Origin: Pseudomonadota bacterium
GTDB lineage: Bacteria; Pseudomonadota; Gammaproteobacteria; Burkholderiales; Burkholderiaceae_D
NCBI GenBank assembly: GCA_023389425.1
Contig: JAEWEK010000069.1
Span: forward strand, 1 to 52,665
Direction: 5' to 3'
Length of the DNA stretch: 52,665 nucleotides
Position 1 is the first letter of the stretch, and each line of letters begins with the position of its first letter. The notes under the pieces were generated by a model that worked only from the letters and a program-made list of their open reading frames with translations, was not told the DNA's origin and searched no databases. Positions 8,645-17,514 of this stretch are shown piece after piece. The translations under genes and the position numbers were made by a program.

Positions 8645-9265
8645 ATGGCTTCAGCGGACAGCATTAATGCAGTAGAAAAACTGTACGTCGCGTATTTCAG
8701 CCGACCTGCGGATTATGCGGGCTTGCAATATTGGGCCAATGTGTACGAACAAAACCCGGCCGCATTGCAGCAGATGTCGCACGATTTCTCGACATCGGCC
8801 GAATACCATCGCATGTACGGGCTGAGCAGCAACCGCGACGTCGTCAATGCGGTCTATCAAAACCTGTTCGGACGTGCAGCCGAGACCGCCGGCCTGGACT
8901 ACTGGGCGCCATTGCTCGACAAGGGGGCCATCACGATCGACAACGTGGTGACGGCGATCGCTGCCGGCGCGCAGAACACGGTACAGCAGGACCTGTTCGT
9001 CTATAACGCCAAGGTCGCGGTGGCGACCGCCTTCGATGCCCGTCTCGACCTCCCGGTCGAGCAGACCTCCTACACCGGCGATGCCGCCAGCAAAATTGCC
9101 TTCGATTACCTTGCCCAAGTCAAGGACCTGGGCTCGGCGGCATCGCATATGGATCCGGGCGCGATCGACGCGGTGATCGCGCAGATTGTCGCCAGCCATA
9201 CCGGCGGCCTGGGCGGGACCGTGATGCCGGTCGGCGTGGCCGACTTGCCGCCGCCGATGGTCTGA
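8645..9265 (+). CDS. DUF4214 domain protein, probable surface/secreted protein
   Basis: 206 residues, no signal peptide or membrane helix. Residues about 8-100 match the DUF4214 pattern: two helical repeats with YVAYFSRPADYAGLQYW and VYQNLFGRAAETAGLDYW, each followed by a hydrophobic helical stretch. The remainder is helical, and the end (GVADLPPPMV) is a short Gly/Pro-rich tail. DUF4214 is typically found at the N-terminus of large S-layer-like or RTX proteins in this bacterial group, so this looks like that domain standing alone. It has its own strong ribosome binding site and lies 334 bases after the exporter genes. It may be a secreted partner of the surface protein or a second exporter substrate; both are inference. 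Confidence 0.8.
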   Translation: MASADSINAVEKLYVAYFSRPADYAGLQYWANVYEQNPAALQQMSHDFSTSAEYHRMYGLSSNRDVVNAVYQNLFGRAAETAGLDYWAPLLDKGAITIDNVVTAIAAGAQNTVQQDLFVYNAKVAVATAFDARLDLPVEQTSYTGDAASKIAFDYLAQVKDLGSAASHMDPGAIDAVIAQIVASHTGGLGGTVMPVGVADLPPPMV

Positions 9266-9275
9266 GCAGTGCGCG

Positions 9276-10169
9276 CTATGCCGGTGTGGCCGCCTGGTCT
9301 TGCGTGTCCGCCTGCCGCGTGGCGCAATGCGGGCACGATTGCCCGTACACATACTCCGGCGCCAGCTGCTGGCGCGGCGTCACCACCGCGCGGCAAGCGA
9401 AGCACTGCACCGTTTCGGTCGGTTCCAGCTTGGGATTGAGGGCGGTGCGGTAGTCGAACACGAAGCAGTCGCCCTGGTAGTGCGCGCCGCCCACGTCCTC
9501 GAAATACTTGAGGATGCCACCGTCGAGCTGGTACACGCGCTCGTAGCCCATGTTCTTCATGTGGATCGCCGCTTTCTCGCAGCGGATGCCGCCGGTGCAG
9601 AAGGTCACCACGGTCTTGCCTGCCAGCTCGTCCTTGTGCTTTTCCACCTCGGCCGGAAAATCGCTGAACTTCTCGATGCGGTAGTCGAGCGTGCCCTCGA
9701 AGGTGCCGACGTCGACTTCAAAACCGTTGCGCGTTTCCATCATCACGACCGGCACGCCGTCGTCGTCGTGGCCCTGGTCCAGCCAGCGCTTGAGCGTCGT
9801 GGGATCGACGGCGGGCGCACGGCCCAGCTCCGGCTTGATGAGCGGCATGCGCATCGTGATGATTTCCTGCTTGATCTTCACGAGCATGCGCTTGTGCGAC
9901 TGTTCAGCCGACAGGCTTTCCTTCCATTGCAAGTCAGACAGGCGCGCGTCGCTGCGGACCCAGGCCAGGTAGGTGTCGACGTGCTCGCGCGTACCGGACA
10001 GAAACATGTTGATGCCTTCCGGCGTGAGCAACACGGTGCCTTTCAGGCCGAGCTCCTGGCACACCTGCTGGTATCGCGGGCGCAGCTCTTCCAGATTGTC
10101 GAGCGTAATGAATTTATAAGCGGCGATGTTGACGAAGTGCTCAGCGCCGTTGGCGTCGGGGGCGTTCAT
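9276..10169 (-). CDS. trhO: tRNA uridine(34) hydroxylase, rhodanese family (TrhO/YceA)
   Basis: 297 residues. TrhO enzymes use molecular oxygen to form 5-hydroxyuridine at the wobble position of certain tRNAs. The protein shows the TrhO N-terminal acylphosphatase-like domain (KGTVLLTPEGINMFLSG, residues 43-59), a rhodanese domain with the active-site loop CTGGIRC (C191-C197), and a C-terminal cysteine pair set C256/C259 and C279/C282 likely to bind zinc. Length is normal for proteobacterial TrhO, with a short extra tail. It converges on the DUF4214 gene 10 bases away. The ATG at 10169 gives the family N-terminus. Confidence 0.93.
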   Translation of the reverse strand: MNAPDANGAEHFVNIAAYKFITLDNLEELRPRYQQVCQELGLKGTVLLTPEGINMFLSGTREHVDTYLAWVRSDARLSDLQWKESLSAEQSHKRMLVKIKQEIITMRMPLIKPELGRAPAVDPTTLKRWLDQGHDDDGVPVVMMETRNGFEVDVGTFEGTLDYRIEKFSDFPAEVEKHKDELAGKTVVTFCTGGIRCEKAAIHMKNMGYERVYQLDGGILKYFEDVGGAHYQGDCFVFDYRTALNPKLEPTETVQCFACRAVVTPRQQLAPEYVYGQSCPHCATRQADTQDQAATPA

Positions 10170-10235
10170 AAGGGCTAATCAGTGAAAATTTACAGCCGCC
10201 ATTATAGAACCTCCAGCCCCCGGCCGCCTTATGCC

Positions 10236-10365
10236 CGGTAGGGTGGGCACTCGTGCCCACGCGTGAAGCGTGAACCGTGGTGGCCGAGCCAACCCGGCGT
10301 CGAGAGCATGATTGGGCGAGCCAGCAGCGCGTATCACAGCGTGGGCACAAGTGCCCACCCTACCG
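10236..10365. repeat. Inverted-repeat element with GGGTGGGCAC-type ends
   Basis: Two 27-base arms (10236-10262 and 10339-10365) are inverted copies with one mismatch; each contains GGGTGGGCAC followed by its own complement GTGCCCAC, so each arm can also fold on itself. The 76-base centre encodes nothing recognisable. It fills most of the gap between the divergent trhO and hydroxylase genes. Similar GTGGGCAC palindromes are widespread non-coding repeats in proteobacteria. Confidence 0.75.
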
Positions 10366-10457
10366 CCCGATAGCCCAGTTCGGCTATTATGTGCGGGGCC
10401 TGCCGGAACCCGTCCGGCCAAATCCATTCAAACTCAAGAAAAATACCGACCCAGGTC

Positions 10458-11279
10458 ATGGAGTATCTCAAGCTTGCCGCGCAGGGCGTCGCCGACTATG
10501 GCTGGCGCATTATCTACGCGTCGATGATCCTGTCGTGCCTCGAGCTAGTGTTCGGGCGCAACCGCTATTCGCTCGCGTCGCGCCTGCGCGCGGCGGTATT
10601 CTGGGCCATCTACATTGCCATCACCGTGGCTGCGATGACGGCGTTCAACCTGCTGTGGGGGCGGCTCGGTGTCACGCCGCTGTTCAAGTTCAGCCTGGCC
10701 GCTTTCTCCGCCTCGCCGCACAAGTTCATCAACGTGCTCGGCTGGCTGGTCACGCCGGTGATCGCCGCGCTTGCCGGCGAATTCTTCTATTACTGGTTCC
10801 ATCGCGCGCAGCACACCTTCAAGTGGCTGTGGGTGTTCCATGCCGAGCACCATGCCTTGCGCGAAATGAGCGCGTGGAACAGCAACCACCACTTCTCCGA
10901 AGAGATCCTGCGCATCCCGTTTGTCATCATGCCGCTGACGCTGCTGGTGCAGGTCGATCCCGGCTACGTGCCGGCGATCGTGTGGCTGCTGATCGGGGTG
11001 CAAGGGCAGTACATCCATTCGCATACCCGCCTGAATCTCGGGCCGCTGCGCTACATCGTGGCCGACAACCGCTTCCACCGGATTCACCACTCGATCGAGC
11101 GCGAGCACTGGGACAAGAATTTCGGATCGTTCACCTCGGTCTGGGACACGGTGTTCGGCACCGCGCGCTTCCCGCGCCGCGACGAATGGCCGGATACCGG
11201 TATCGTCGAGCACGATGAAGCACGCACGCTGGGCGAGTTCCTGTTTCGTCCCTTCCGCAAGCTGTTCGCCAAGACTTGA
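10458..11279 (+). CDS. Sterol desaturase/fatty acid hydroxylase family membrane protein
   Basis: 273 residues from ATG 10458; a longer in-frame start (10389) would add 23 unrelated residues, so the inner one is preferred. It has membrane segments at about residues 15-33, 45-65 and 90-115 and the eight-histidine di-iron signature: HRAQH (115-119), HAEHH (128-132), HSH (187-189) and HRIHH (207-211). These are the marks of PF04116 enzymes, which hydroxylate or desaturate a membrane lipid. The substrate cannot be read from sequence. It is followed after 6 bases by an acyltransferase gene, so the two probably act on the same lipid or glycolipid. Confidence 0.88.
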   Translation: MEYLKLAAQGVADYGWRIIYASMILSCLELVFGRNRYSLASRLRAAVFWAIYIAITVAAMTAFNLLWGRLGVTPLFKFSLAAFSASPHKFINVLGWLVTPVIAALAGEFFYYWFHRAQHTFKWLWVFHAEHHALREMSAWNSNHHFSEEILRIPFVIMPLTLLVQVDPGYVPAIVWLLIGVQGQYIHSHTRLNLGPLRYIVADNRFHRIHHSIEREHWDKNFGSFTSVWDTVFGTARFPRRDEWPDTGIVEHDEARTLGEFLFRPFRKLFAKT

Positions 11280-11285
11280 GGCCAG

Positions 11286-12395
11286 ATGAAGTCACTGAAC
11301 ATCGCCTACAACCCGCGTATCGACCAGCTGCGCTGGCTCGCGGCGACCATCGTGTTCCTGTTCCACTTCCAGCTCGAGTACCGCGGGGCTGGCGGCACAT
11401 GGCCCGACAAGCCCTGGATGGGGCTGATTAACGAGGGCCATACCGGCGTCGGCCTGTTCTTCACGCTGTCGGGCTTTTTGTTCATGCAGATCGCGCTGGT
11501 GCAGCAGCAGATCGTCTACCGCGACTTCCTGCGCAACCGCGTGCTGCGCATCGTCCCGCTGTTCCTGACCATCTTCCTGGTCGCCACCTCGATCGGCCGC
11601 GACAAATTCCAGCCGCAGGACCTGCTGTACTTCTTCGCGACCAACCTCGGCCTCGCGCCCACCTCCGGCACCGTGATCACCGGCGCGGCCTGGACCATTT
11701 CGGTCGAATTCATGTTCTACCTGGTGTTCCCCTTCCTCGCGCGCTTCGCTCTGGAGCGCGGCGTCGGCTACCTCGGGCGCCTGCTGGTGCTGATGGTGTT
11801 CTTCAAGCTGGCCGCGTACACGGTCAACGACAACAGTACGCTGATGTACTTCAGCACCTTCGTCGGCCGCTTCGACCAGTTCCTGATCGGGATGGCGGCC
11901 GCGATGCTGCTGCAGTCGCGCCGCGCGCTGGCGGAACGCCACGCGCCCTGGCTGCTGGCGCTGGCCGCCGCTGCCGTGGTTGGCGCCACCGGCTGGATGC
12001 ACACCGTCGCTCCCTTCGGCGCCACGCCCAAGTCCTCGTTCTGGATCTCCTGGTCGCTGCTGGAAAGCGGCGTGTGGGCTTTCTTCATCGTGGCCTGGGT
12101 CTCGTTCGGCCCGCGCATGCCGGCGCTGCTGGAACGCGCGCTGAGCCAGGGCGGCAAAGTCAGCTTCTCGTTCTACCTGCTGCACATGGGCGTGCTGCAC
12201 CTGCTGGCCGTGAAGGCGGGGCTGCTGCATCCGACCGGCCTGGCCTGGCTCGACGCCGCCATCATGCTGGCAGCCGCGTACGGCATCACCTGGGCGCTGG
12301 CGACCATCAGCTACAACACGATCGAGGAACCGTTCCTGCGCATGCGCCGCAGCTACGGTACGAAGGCGGCCGCGCAAACTTCTCTGGCCGGCTGA
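11286..12395 (+). CDS. Acyltransferase family 3 (OafA/YrhL-type) membrane protein
   Basis: 369 residues with about ten predicted membrane segments. The N-terminus PRIDQLRWLAATIVFLFHF carries the R-x(10-14)-H feature of acyltransferase-3 proteins. GHTGVGLFFTLSGFLF and RNRVLRIVPLF are the next conserved blocks. These enzymes move acyl groups onto sugars or other polar groups of cell-surface molecules. The start lies 6 bases after the hydroxylase gene, suggesting one transcript. The acceptor is unknown. Confidence 0.9.
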   Translation: MKSLNIAYNPRIDQLRWLAATIVFLFHFQLEYRGAGGTWPDKPWMGLINEGHTGVGLFFTLSGFLFMQIALVQQQIVYRDFLRNRVLRIVPLFLTIFLVATSIGRDKFQPQDLLYFFATNLGLAPTSGTVITGAAWTISVEFMFYLVFPFLARFALERGVGYLGRLLVLMVFFKLAAYTVNDNSTLMYFSTFVGRFDQFLIGMAAAMLLQSRRALAERHAPWLLALAAAAVVGATGWMHTVAPFGATPKSSFWISWSLLESGVWAFFIVAWVSFGPRMPALLERALSQGGKVSFSFYLLHMGVLHLLAVKAGLLHPTGLAWLDAAIMLAAAYGITWALATISYNTIEEPFLRMRRSYGTKAAAQTSLAG

Positions 12396-12449
12396 GGGTT
12401 CAGCGCCTGTAGCGGCTTGGTCGAAAAAGTAAAGCCGCAGGACTGGTTG

Positions 12450-12483
12450 CTCAGCATGGGTCTCCGCCTGCGCGGGGACGACG
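12450..12483. repeat. Single arm of the palindromic intergenic repeat
   Basis: Only a right-hand arm is present: CTCAGCATGG, then a CCGCCTGCGCGGGGACGACG end. The same CTCAGCATGG lead-in precedes the right arm of the copy at 16111-16220, so this is a degenerate or half copy of that element. Confidence 0.5.
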
Positions 12484-12584
12484 TTTTTGCTAACAAATCA
12501 GAAATGTGGGCGCTTGTGCGTGCACGCCCGTTTTGCGTACAACGGCCCCCTCCGATCCGCGTCGCGACAAGGTAAAATGCCCGG

Positions 12585-15500
12585 ATGACTTCCCCGACCT
12601 TCACCCACCTGCGCGTACACACCGAGTATTCGATCGTCGATGGCCTGGTGCGGCTGGACGACCTCGTCGCCGCCGCCGCCAAGGACCAGCAACCGGCGCT
12701 CGCGGTCACCGACCTGGCCAATATGTTCTGCATGGTCCGGTTCTACAAGGCGGCGCGCGGCAAAGGTATCAAGCCGGTGGTCGGGGTCGACGCCTGGATC
12801 ACCAACGACGACAATCGCGACAAACCCTTCCGCCTGCTGATCCTGGCCAAGAACCGCACCGGCTACCTGCAGCTGTGCGAGCTGCTGTCCAAGGCCTGGC
12901 TCACCAACCAGTACAAGGGCCGCGCCGAGATCCGCGTCGAATGGCTGGAGGCGCTCGCCACCAGCACCTCGACGCTGGAACCGGAAGTCGACCAGGCCAA
13001 CGCGCTGATCGTGCTGTCCGGCGCCCACTTCGGCGACGTCGGCCAGGCCATCGACAACGGCGACCTCGACAAAGCCGAGCGGCTTGCTGCGCGCTGGGCG
13101 CAGATCTTCCCGCGCCACTTCTACATCGAGATCCAGCGCGCCGGCCAGCCGAACCAGGAACAGCAGGTGCGCCAATCGGTCGCATTGGCCGGCCGCCTCG
13201 GCCTGCCGGTGGTCGCCACCCATCCGGTCGAATTCATCAATAAGGACGAATTCATCGCCCACGAAGCCCGCGTCTGCATCGCCGAAGGCGAGATGCTGGC
13301 CAACGCCAAGCGCGTGCGCCGCTTCAACGAGGGCATGTGCTTCAAGACCCAGGCCGAGATGGCCGAGCTGTTCGCCGACCTGCCGGGCGCGCTCGCCAAC
13401 TCCGTCGAAATCGCCAAGCGCTGCAACGTCGAACTGGTGCTGGGCAAGCCGCAGCTGCCGAACTTCCCGACCCCGGGCATGACCATCGACGAATTCCTGG
13501 TCGCCGAAACGAAGAAGGGCCTGGAAGAGCGCCTGCTGCAGCTGTTCCCCGATCCCGCCAGACGCGAGCAGGAACGCCCGCGCTACGAAGCCCGCCTCGA
13601 GTTCGAGAACCAGACCATCATCAAGATGAAGTTCCCGGGCTACGTCCTGATCGTGGCGGAGTTCATCCAGTGGGGTAAGAACAACGGCGTGCCGATCGGC
13701 CCCGGCCGCGGCTCGGGCGCGGGCTCGCTGGTGGCGTATGCGCTGAAGATCACCGACCTCGATCCGCTGCGCTACAACCTGCTGTTCGAGCGCTTCCTGA
13801 ACCCGGAGCGTGTGTCGATGCCCGACTTCGACATCGACTTCTGCCAGGAGAAGCGCGAACTGGTGATCCAGCACGTGAAGGACCTGTACGGCCGCGACGC
13901 GGTGTCGCAGATCGCCACCTTCGGCACCATGGCCGCGAAGGGCGCGATCCGCGACGTCGGCCGCGTGCTCGATTTCGGCTACAACTTCTGCGACGGCATC
14001 TCCAAGCTGATCCCGTTCAAGCCGGGCAAGCAGGTGTCAATCGCGGAAGCCATCGAAGAAGAACCGCAGCTCAAGGAGCGCCTCGAGAACGAGGAAGAGG
14101 TCAAGACCCTGCTCGACCTCGCGCAGCAGGTCGAAGGCATCACCCGCAACATCGGCATGCACGCCGGCGGCGTGCTGATCGCGCCGGGCAAGCTCACCGA
14201 TTTCTGCCCGCTGTACACGCAGTCCGGCGACTCCGGCGTGGTGTCGCAGTACGACAAGGACGACGTCGAAGCCGTCGGCCTGGTGAAGTTCGACTTCCTG
14301 GGCCTGACCACGCTGACCATCCTCGACCGCGCCGTCAATTACATCAAGGAGCTGGATCCGGCCGAGAAGGAATTCGACCTGGCCGCCCTGCCGCTCGACG
14401 ACCGCGCCGCGTACAAGCTGCTGACCGAAGCGAAGACCGTCGCCATCTTCCAGCTTGAATCGCGCGGCATGCAGGGCATGCTGAAGGACGCGCGCCCCGA
14501 CCGCTTCGAGGACATCATCGCGCTGGTGGCGCTGTACCGTCCGGGCCCGATGGACCTCATCCCGGACTTCTGCAAGCGCAAGCACGGCGAGAAGTTCGAC
14601 TATCCTGACCCGCGCACCGAGGGCATCCTGTCCGAGACCTACGGCATCATGGTCTACCAGGAGCAGGTGATGCAGATGGCGCAGATCATCGGCGGCTACT
14701 CGCTCGGCGGCGCGGACATGCTGCGCCGCGCGATGGGCAAGAAGAAGGCCGAGGAGATGGCCGAGCATCGCGAGATCTTCCGCAAGGGCGCGGCCGAGGG
14801 CGGCCTGACGACCGAGAAGGCCGACGAGATCTTCGACCTGATGGAGAAGTTCGCGGGCTACGGCTTCAACAAATCGCACGCGGCCGCGTATGCGCTGCTG
14901 TCGTACCACACGGCCTATCTCAAGGTCCACCACACCGCCGCGTTCATGGCAGCCAACATGTCGCTGGCCATGGAAGACACTGACAAGATCAAGATCCTGG
15001 TCGAGGATTCGACCGGTGTGTGCGGCCTGACCATCTTGCCGCCGGACGTGAACGAATCGCAGTTCCGCTTCACGCCGGAAGGCCCGCCGAAGTCGGTCAC
15101 CGGCAAGCAGGTGAAGAACATCCGCTATGGCCTGGGCGGCGTGAAGGGCGCGGGGCAGGGCGCGATCGAGGCCATCATCGCGGCGCGCGAGAGCGGCGGC
15201 AAGTTCAAGGACCTGTTCGACTTCTGCAAGCGCGTGGACCGCAAGCAGATCAACCGCCGCACCATCGAGTCGCTGATCCGCGCCGGCGCCATGGACTGCT
15301 TCGGCGTCGACCGCGCGGTGCTGATCGCGTCGGTGGCGTTCGCGGTGGAGGTGGCGGACCAGGCGGCGGCATCGGCCAACCAGGTCAGCCTGTTCGGCGG
15401 CGACGACAGCGACCTCGTGGCGCCGCCGGAGTACGTGAAGGCGACCCCGTGGACCGACCGCCAGAAGCTGTCGGAAGAAAAGACGGCGCTGGGCTATTAC

Positions 15501-16079
15501 CTGTCGGGCCACATGTTCGATTCGTACGAGGCCGAGGTGCGGCGCTTCGCCAAGACCAAGCTGTCGTCGCTGGAACCGTCGCGCGAGCCGCGCATGCTGT
15601 GCGGCGTGATCACGGGCCTGCGTCCGCAGATGACCCAGCGCGGCAAGATCCTGATCGTCACACTGGACGACAAGACGGCGGTGCAGGAAGTGACCGTGTA
15701 CAGCGAGCTGTTCGAGCAGTGCAAGCACATGTTCAAGGAAGACGAGTTCCTGCTCGTGGTGGGCAAGGTGTCGGAAGACCGCTTCAACGGCGGCGTGCGG
15801 GTGACGGTGGAGAAGGCCTACGGCATCGCCGAGGCGCGCATCCAGTACGGGCACAAGCTGGAGATGGATATCGACTGCGCGGTCGATCCCGGCAAGCTGG
15901 CGGAAGTGCTGCAGCCGTATCGCGTGAACGATGGCCTGCCGGTCAGCCTGCGCATGAAGCCGCAAGGGATCGACTGCACGCTGCAGCTGGGCGACGAATG
16001 GCGCGTGGCGCCGGGCGATGCGCTCAAGCTGGCGCTGGAACAGAACCTGGGGGCGAAGGACGTGGCGGTCGAGTATTGA
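12585..16079 (+). CDS. dnaE: DNA polymerase III subunit alpha
   Basis: 1164 residues, normal for proteobacterial DnaE. Replicative polymerase catalytic subunit. The N-terminal PHP domain begins THLRVHTEYSIVDG. The palm motif PDFDIDF (413-419) supplies the two catalytic aspartates D414 and D416, equivalent to D401/D403 of E. coli. FPGYVLIVAEFIQWGK, GRGSGAGSLVAYAL and GYGFNKSHAAAYALLSYHTAYL are also diagnostic. A helix-hairpin-helix/OB region and C-terminal tau-binding part follow. It stands alone with 189 bases upstream; TAAAAT (12573-12578) may be a -10 box close to the start codon. Confidence 0.98.
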   Translation: MTSPTFTHLRVHTEYSIVDGLVRLDDLVAAAAKDQQPALAVTDLANMFCMVRFYKAARGKGIKPVVGVDAWITNDDNRDKPFRLLILAKNRTGYLQLCELLSKAWLTNQYKGRAEIRVEWLEALATSTSTLEPEVDQANALIVLSGAHFGDVGQAIDNGDLDKAERLAARWAQIFPRHFYIEIQRAGQPNQEQQVRQSVALAGRLGLPVVATHPVEFINKDEFIAHEARVCIAEGEMLANAKRVRRFNEGMCFKTQAEMAELFADLPGALANSVEIAKRCNVELVLGKPQLPNFPTPGMTIDEFLVAETKKGLEERLLQLFPDPARREQERPRYEARLEFENQTIIKMKFPGYVLIVAEFIQWGKNNGVPIGPGRGSGAGSLVAYALKITDLDPLRYNLLFERFLNPERVSMPDFDIDFCQEKRELVIQHVKDLYGRDAVSQIATFGTMAAKGAIRDVGRVLDFGYNFCDGISKLIPFKPGKQVSIAEAIEEEPQLKERLENEEEVKTLLDLAQQVEGITRNIGMHAGGVLIAPGKLTDFCPLYTQSGDSGVVSQYDKDDVEAVGLVKFDFLGLTTLTILDRAVNYIKELDPAEKEFDLAALPLDDRAAYKLLTEAKTVAIFQLESRGMQGMLKDARPDRFEDIIALVALYRPGPMDLIPDFCKRKHGEKFDYPDPRTEGILSETYGIMVYQEQVMQMAQIIGGYSLGGADMLRRAMGKKKAEEMAEHREIFRKGAAEGGLTTEKADEIFDLMEKFAGYGFNKSHAAAYALLSYHTAYLKVHHTAAFMAANMSLAMEDTDKIKILVEDSTGVCGLTILPPDVNESQFRFTPEGPPKSVTGKQVKNIRYGLGGVKGAGQGAIEAIIAARESGGKFKDLFDFCKRVDRKQINRRTIESLIRAGAMDCFGVDRAVLIASVAFAVEVADQAAASANQVSLFGGDDSDLVAPPEYVKATPWTDRQKLSEEKTALGYYLSGHMFDSYEAEVRRFAKTKLSSLEPSREPRMLCGVITGLRPQMTQRGKILIVTLDDKTAVQEVTVYSELFEQCKHMFKEDEFLLVVGKVSEDRFNGGVRVTVEKAYGIAEARIQYGHKLEMDIDCAVDPGKLAEVLQPYRVNDGLPVSLRMKPQGIDCTLQLGDEWRVAPGDALKLALEQNLGAKDVAVEY

Positions 16080-16110
16080 TCGCTTCGCTCATTGCCCCTG
16101 CACGCAAAAC

Positions 16111-16220
16111 CGTCGTCCCGGCGCAGGCCGGGACCTATAGACCGTTTGGACACTCGCACCATCATTGTGGCCGCGAACGGATCAAACTCAGCATGGATCC
16201 CGGCCTTCGCCGGGACGACG
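16111..16220. repeat. Palindromic intergenic repeat, CCCGG-type copy 2
   Basis: CGTCGTCCCGGCGCAGGCCG at the left and its near-inverse at 16198-16220 bound about 65 bases with no gene. It lies between the convergent dnaE and MFS genes and matches the ends of the element at 8319-8420. Confidence 0.75.
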
Positions 16221-16243
16221 TTGTTTTAGGTTGCGGATGAACG

Positions 16244-17410
16244 TCAGGCCAACGCTTCCTGCTGCCGCCGCACATCCACCGCCATCAGCAGCGCAATCAT
16301 CAGCCCCGACAAAGCCAGCATCCCTGCCACCCACTGCGGCGCCACATACGAATACCCCAGCGTCAGCGGAATCCCGCCCAAGAACGCCCCAGCCGCATTG
16401 CCAATATTGAATCCCGACTGCCCCAGCGAGGATCCCAGCATCTCCGCTTCCTCGGCATGCCCGATCAGCAGCATCTGTATCGGCGGCCCCATGGCCAGCG
16501 CATTGGCGCCGGTCAGGAAGGCCAGCACCACCATGGCCGGCGGCGACCACGCCAGCATGCCGTTCGCGAACAGCAGCAGCGCCATCGACACCAGCAGGAT
16601 AGTCACCGCCGACAGCGGCGCCACGCGGTCCGCCAGCCGGCCGCCCATCACTACGCCAAAGGTCATGCCGATGCCGACCACGGTCATCATCAAGGGGATC
16701 GCCCCCGGCGAAAAGTGTGTGACCTCGGTCAGCAGCGGCGCGATATAGCTGAACCAGGCAAAGAAGCCGCCGGTGCCGATCGCCGTGATCGCCAGCGCCA
16801 GCCACAGGCCGCGGCGCCGGAAGATCCTCAGGTCCTGCGCGAAGCTGCCCGACTGGCGCGCCTCGAAGCGCGGCACCAGCTTGTGCAGCGCCAGCGCGGT
16901 GGCCAGGCCGATCATCGCCACGATCAGGAACACCAGCCGCCAGCTGAGCGCGTGGCCGAGCCAGGTCCCGAGCGGCACGCCCAGCACATTGGCGACGGTG
17001 AGGCCGGTGAACATGGTGGCCACCGCCACCGCCGTCTTGCCTTCGTCCGCCAGCCGGCTGGCGACGACCGCGCCGACGCCGAAGAAAGCGCCGTGCGGCA
17101 GACCTGCCAGGAAGCGGCACACCAGCATGACGTGGAAGTTGGGCGAAAACGCGGACAGCGCGTTAAACAGCGCGAACATCAGCATGAAGCCGACCAGCAC
17201 CTGCCGCGGCGGACGCCGCGCGCACAGGCTGACCAGCGTCGGCGCGCCCACCACGACGCCGAGCGCGTAAGCCGTAATCAGGTAGCCCGCTTGCGGAATC
17301 GTGATCCGCAGGCCGCTGGCGATATCGGGGAGGATGCCCATCATGACGAATTCGGTCATGCCGATGCCGAAACCGCCGAGGGCGAGGGGGACGAGACTTT
17401 TCTTGATCAA
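16244..17410 (-). CDS. MFS transporter of the DHA1/AraJ-like efflux type
   Basis: 388 residues with 12 predicted membrane segments. The N-terminus (ALGGFGIGMTEFVMMGILP) and the segment RFLAGLPHGAFFGVGAVVAS near residue 100 are typical of the AraJ/SotB/YdhP arabinose-efflux-like branch of DHA1 proton antiporters. Probable role: export of a small compound or drug at the inner membrane; the substrate cannot be inferred. It is a single gene, with 104 bases separating it from the sensor kinase upstream. Confidence 0.88.
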   Translation of the reverse strand: MIKKSLVPLALGGFGIGMTEFVMMGILPDIASGLRITIPQAGYLITAYALGVVVGAPTLVSLCARRPPRQVLVGFMLMFALFNALSAFSPNFHVMLVCRFLAGLPHGAFFGVGAVVASRLADEGKTAVAVATMFTGLTVANVLGVPLGTWLGHALSWRLVFLIVAMIGLATALALHKLVPRFEARQSGSFAQDLRIFRRRGLWLALAITAIGTGGFFAWFSYIAPLLTEVTHFSPGAIPLMMTVVGIGMTFGVVMGGRLADRVAPLSAVTILLVSMALLLFANGMLAWSPPAMVVLAFLTGANALAMGPPIQMLLIGHAEEAEMLGSSLGQSGFNIGNAAGAFLGGIPLTLGYSYVAPQWVAGMLALSGLMIALLMAVDVRRQQEALA

Positions 17411-17514
17411 TGGTGTTCCGGTGGCCGCGATGGAGAACCGGCCACTATAGCCGGGCGCGCGGCGGCTGTCCGCTTTCGCGTGGTGATGCCTGACATTCGC
17501 GCCGCTGATTGCCC

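Noticed and set aside
8356..8667. 103-codon frame between the TolC-like and DUF4214 genes
   Set aside because: Runs through the repeat element and into the DUF4214 gene in another frame; no start signal.
10236..10365. CRISPR or insertion sequence
   Set aside because: Only one inverted pair, no regular spacers and no transposase gene; a small non-coding element fits better.
10389..10457. Longer N-terminus for the lipid hydroxylase
   Set aside because: The extra 23 residues are polar and unlike the family; the inner ATG directly precedes the first conserved segment.
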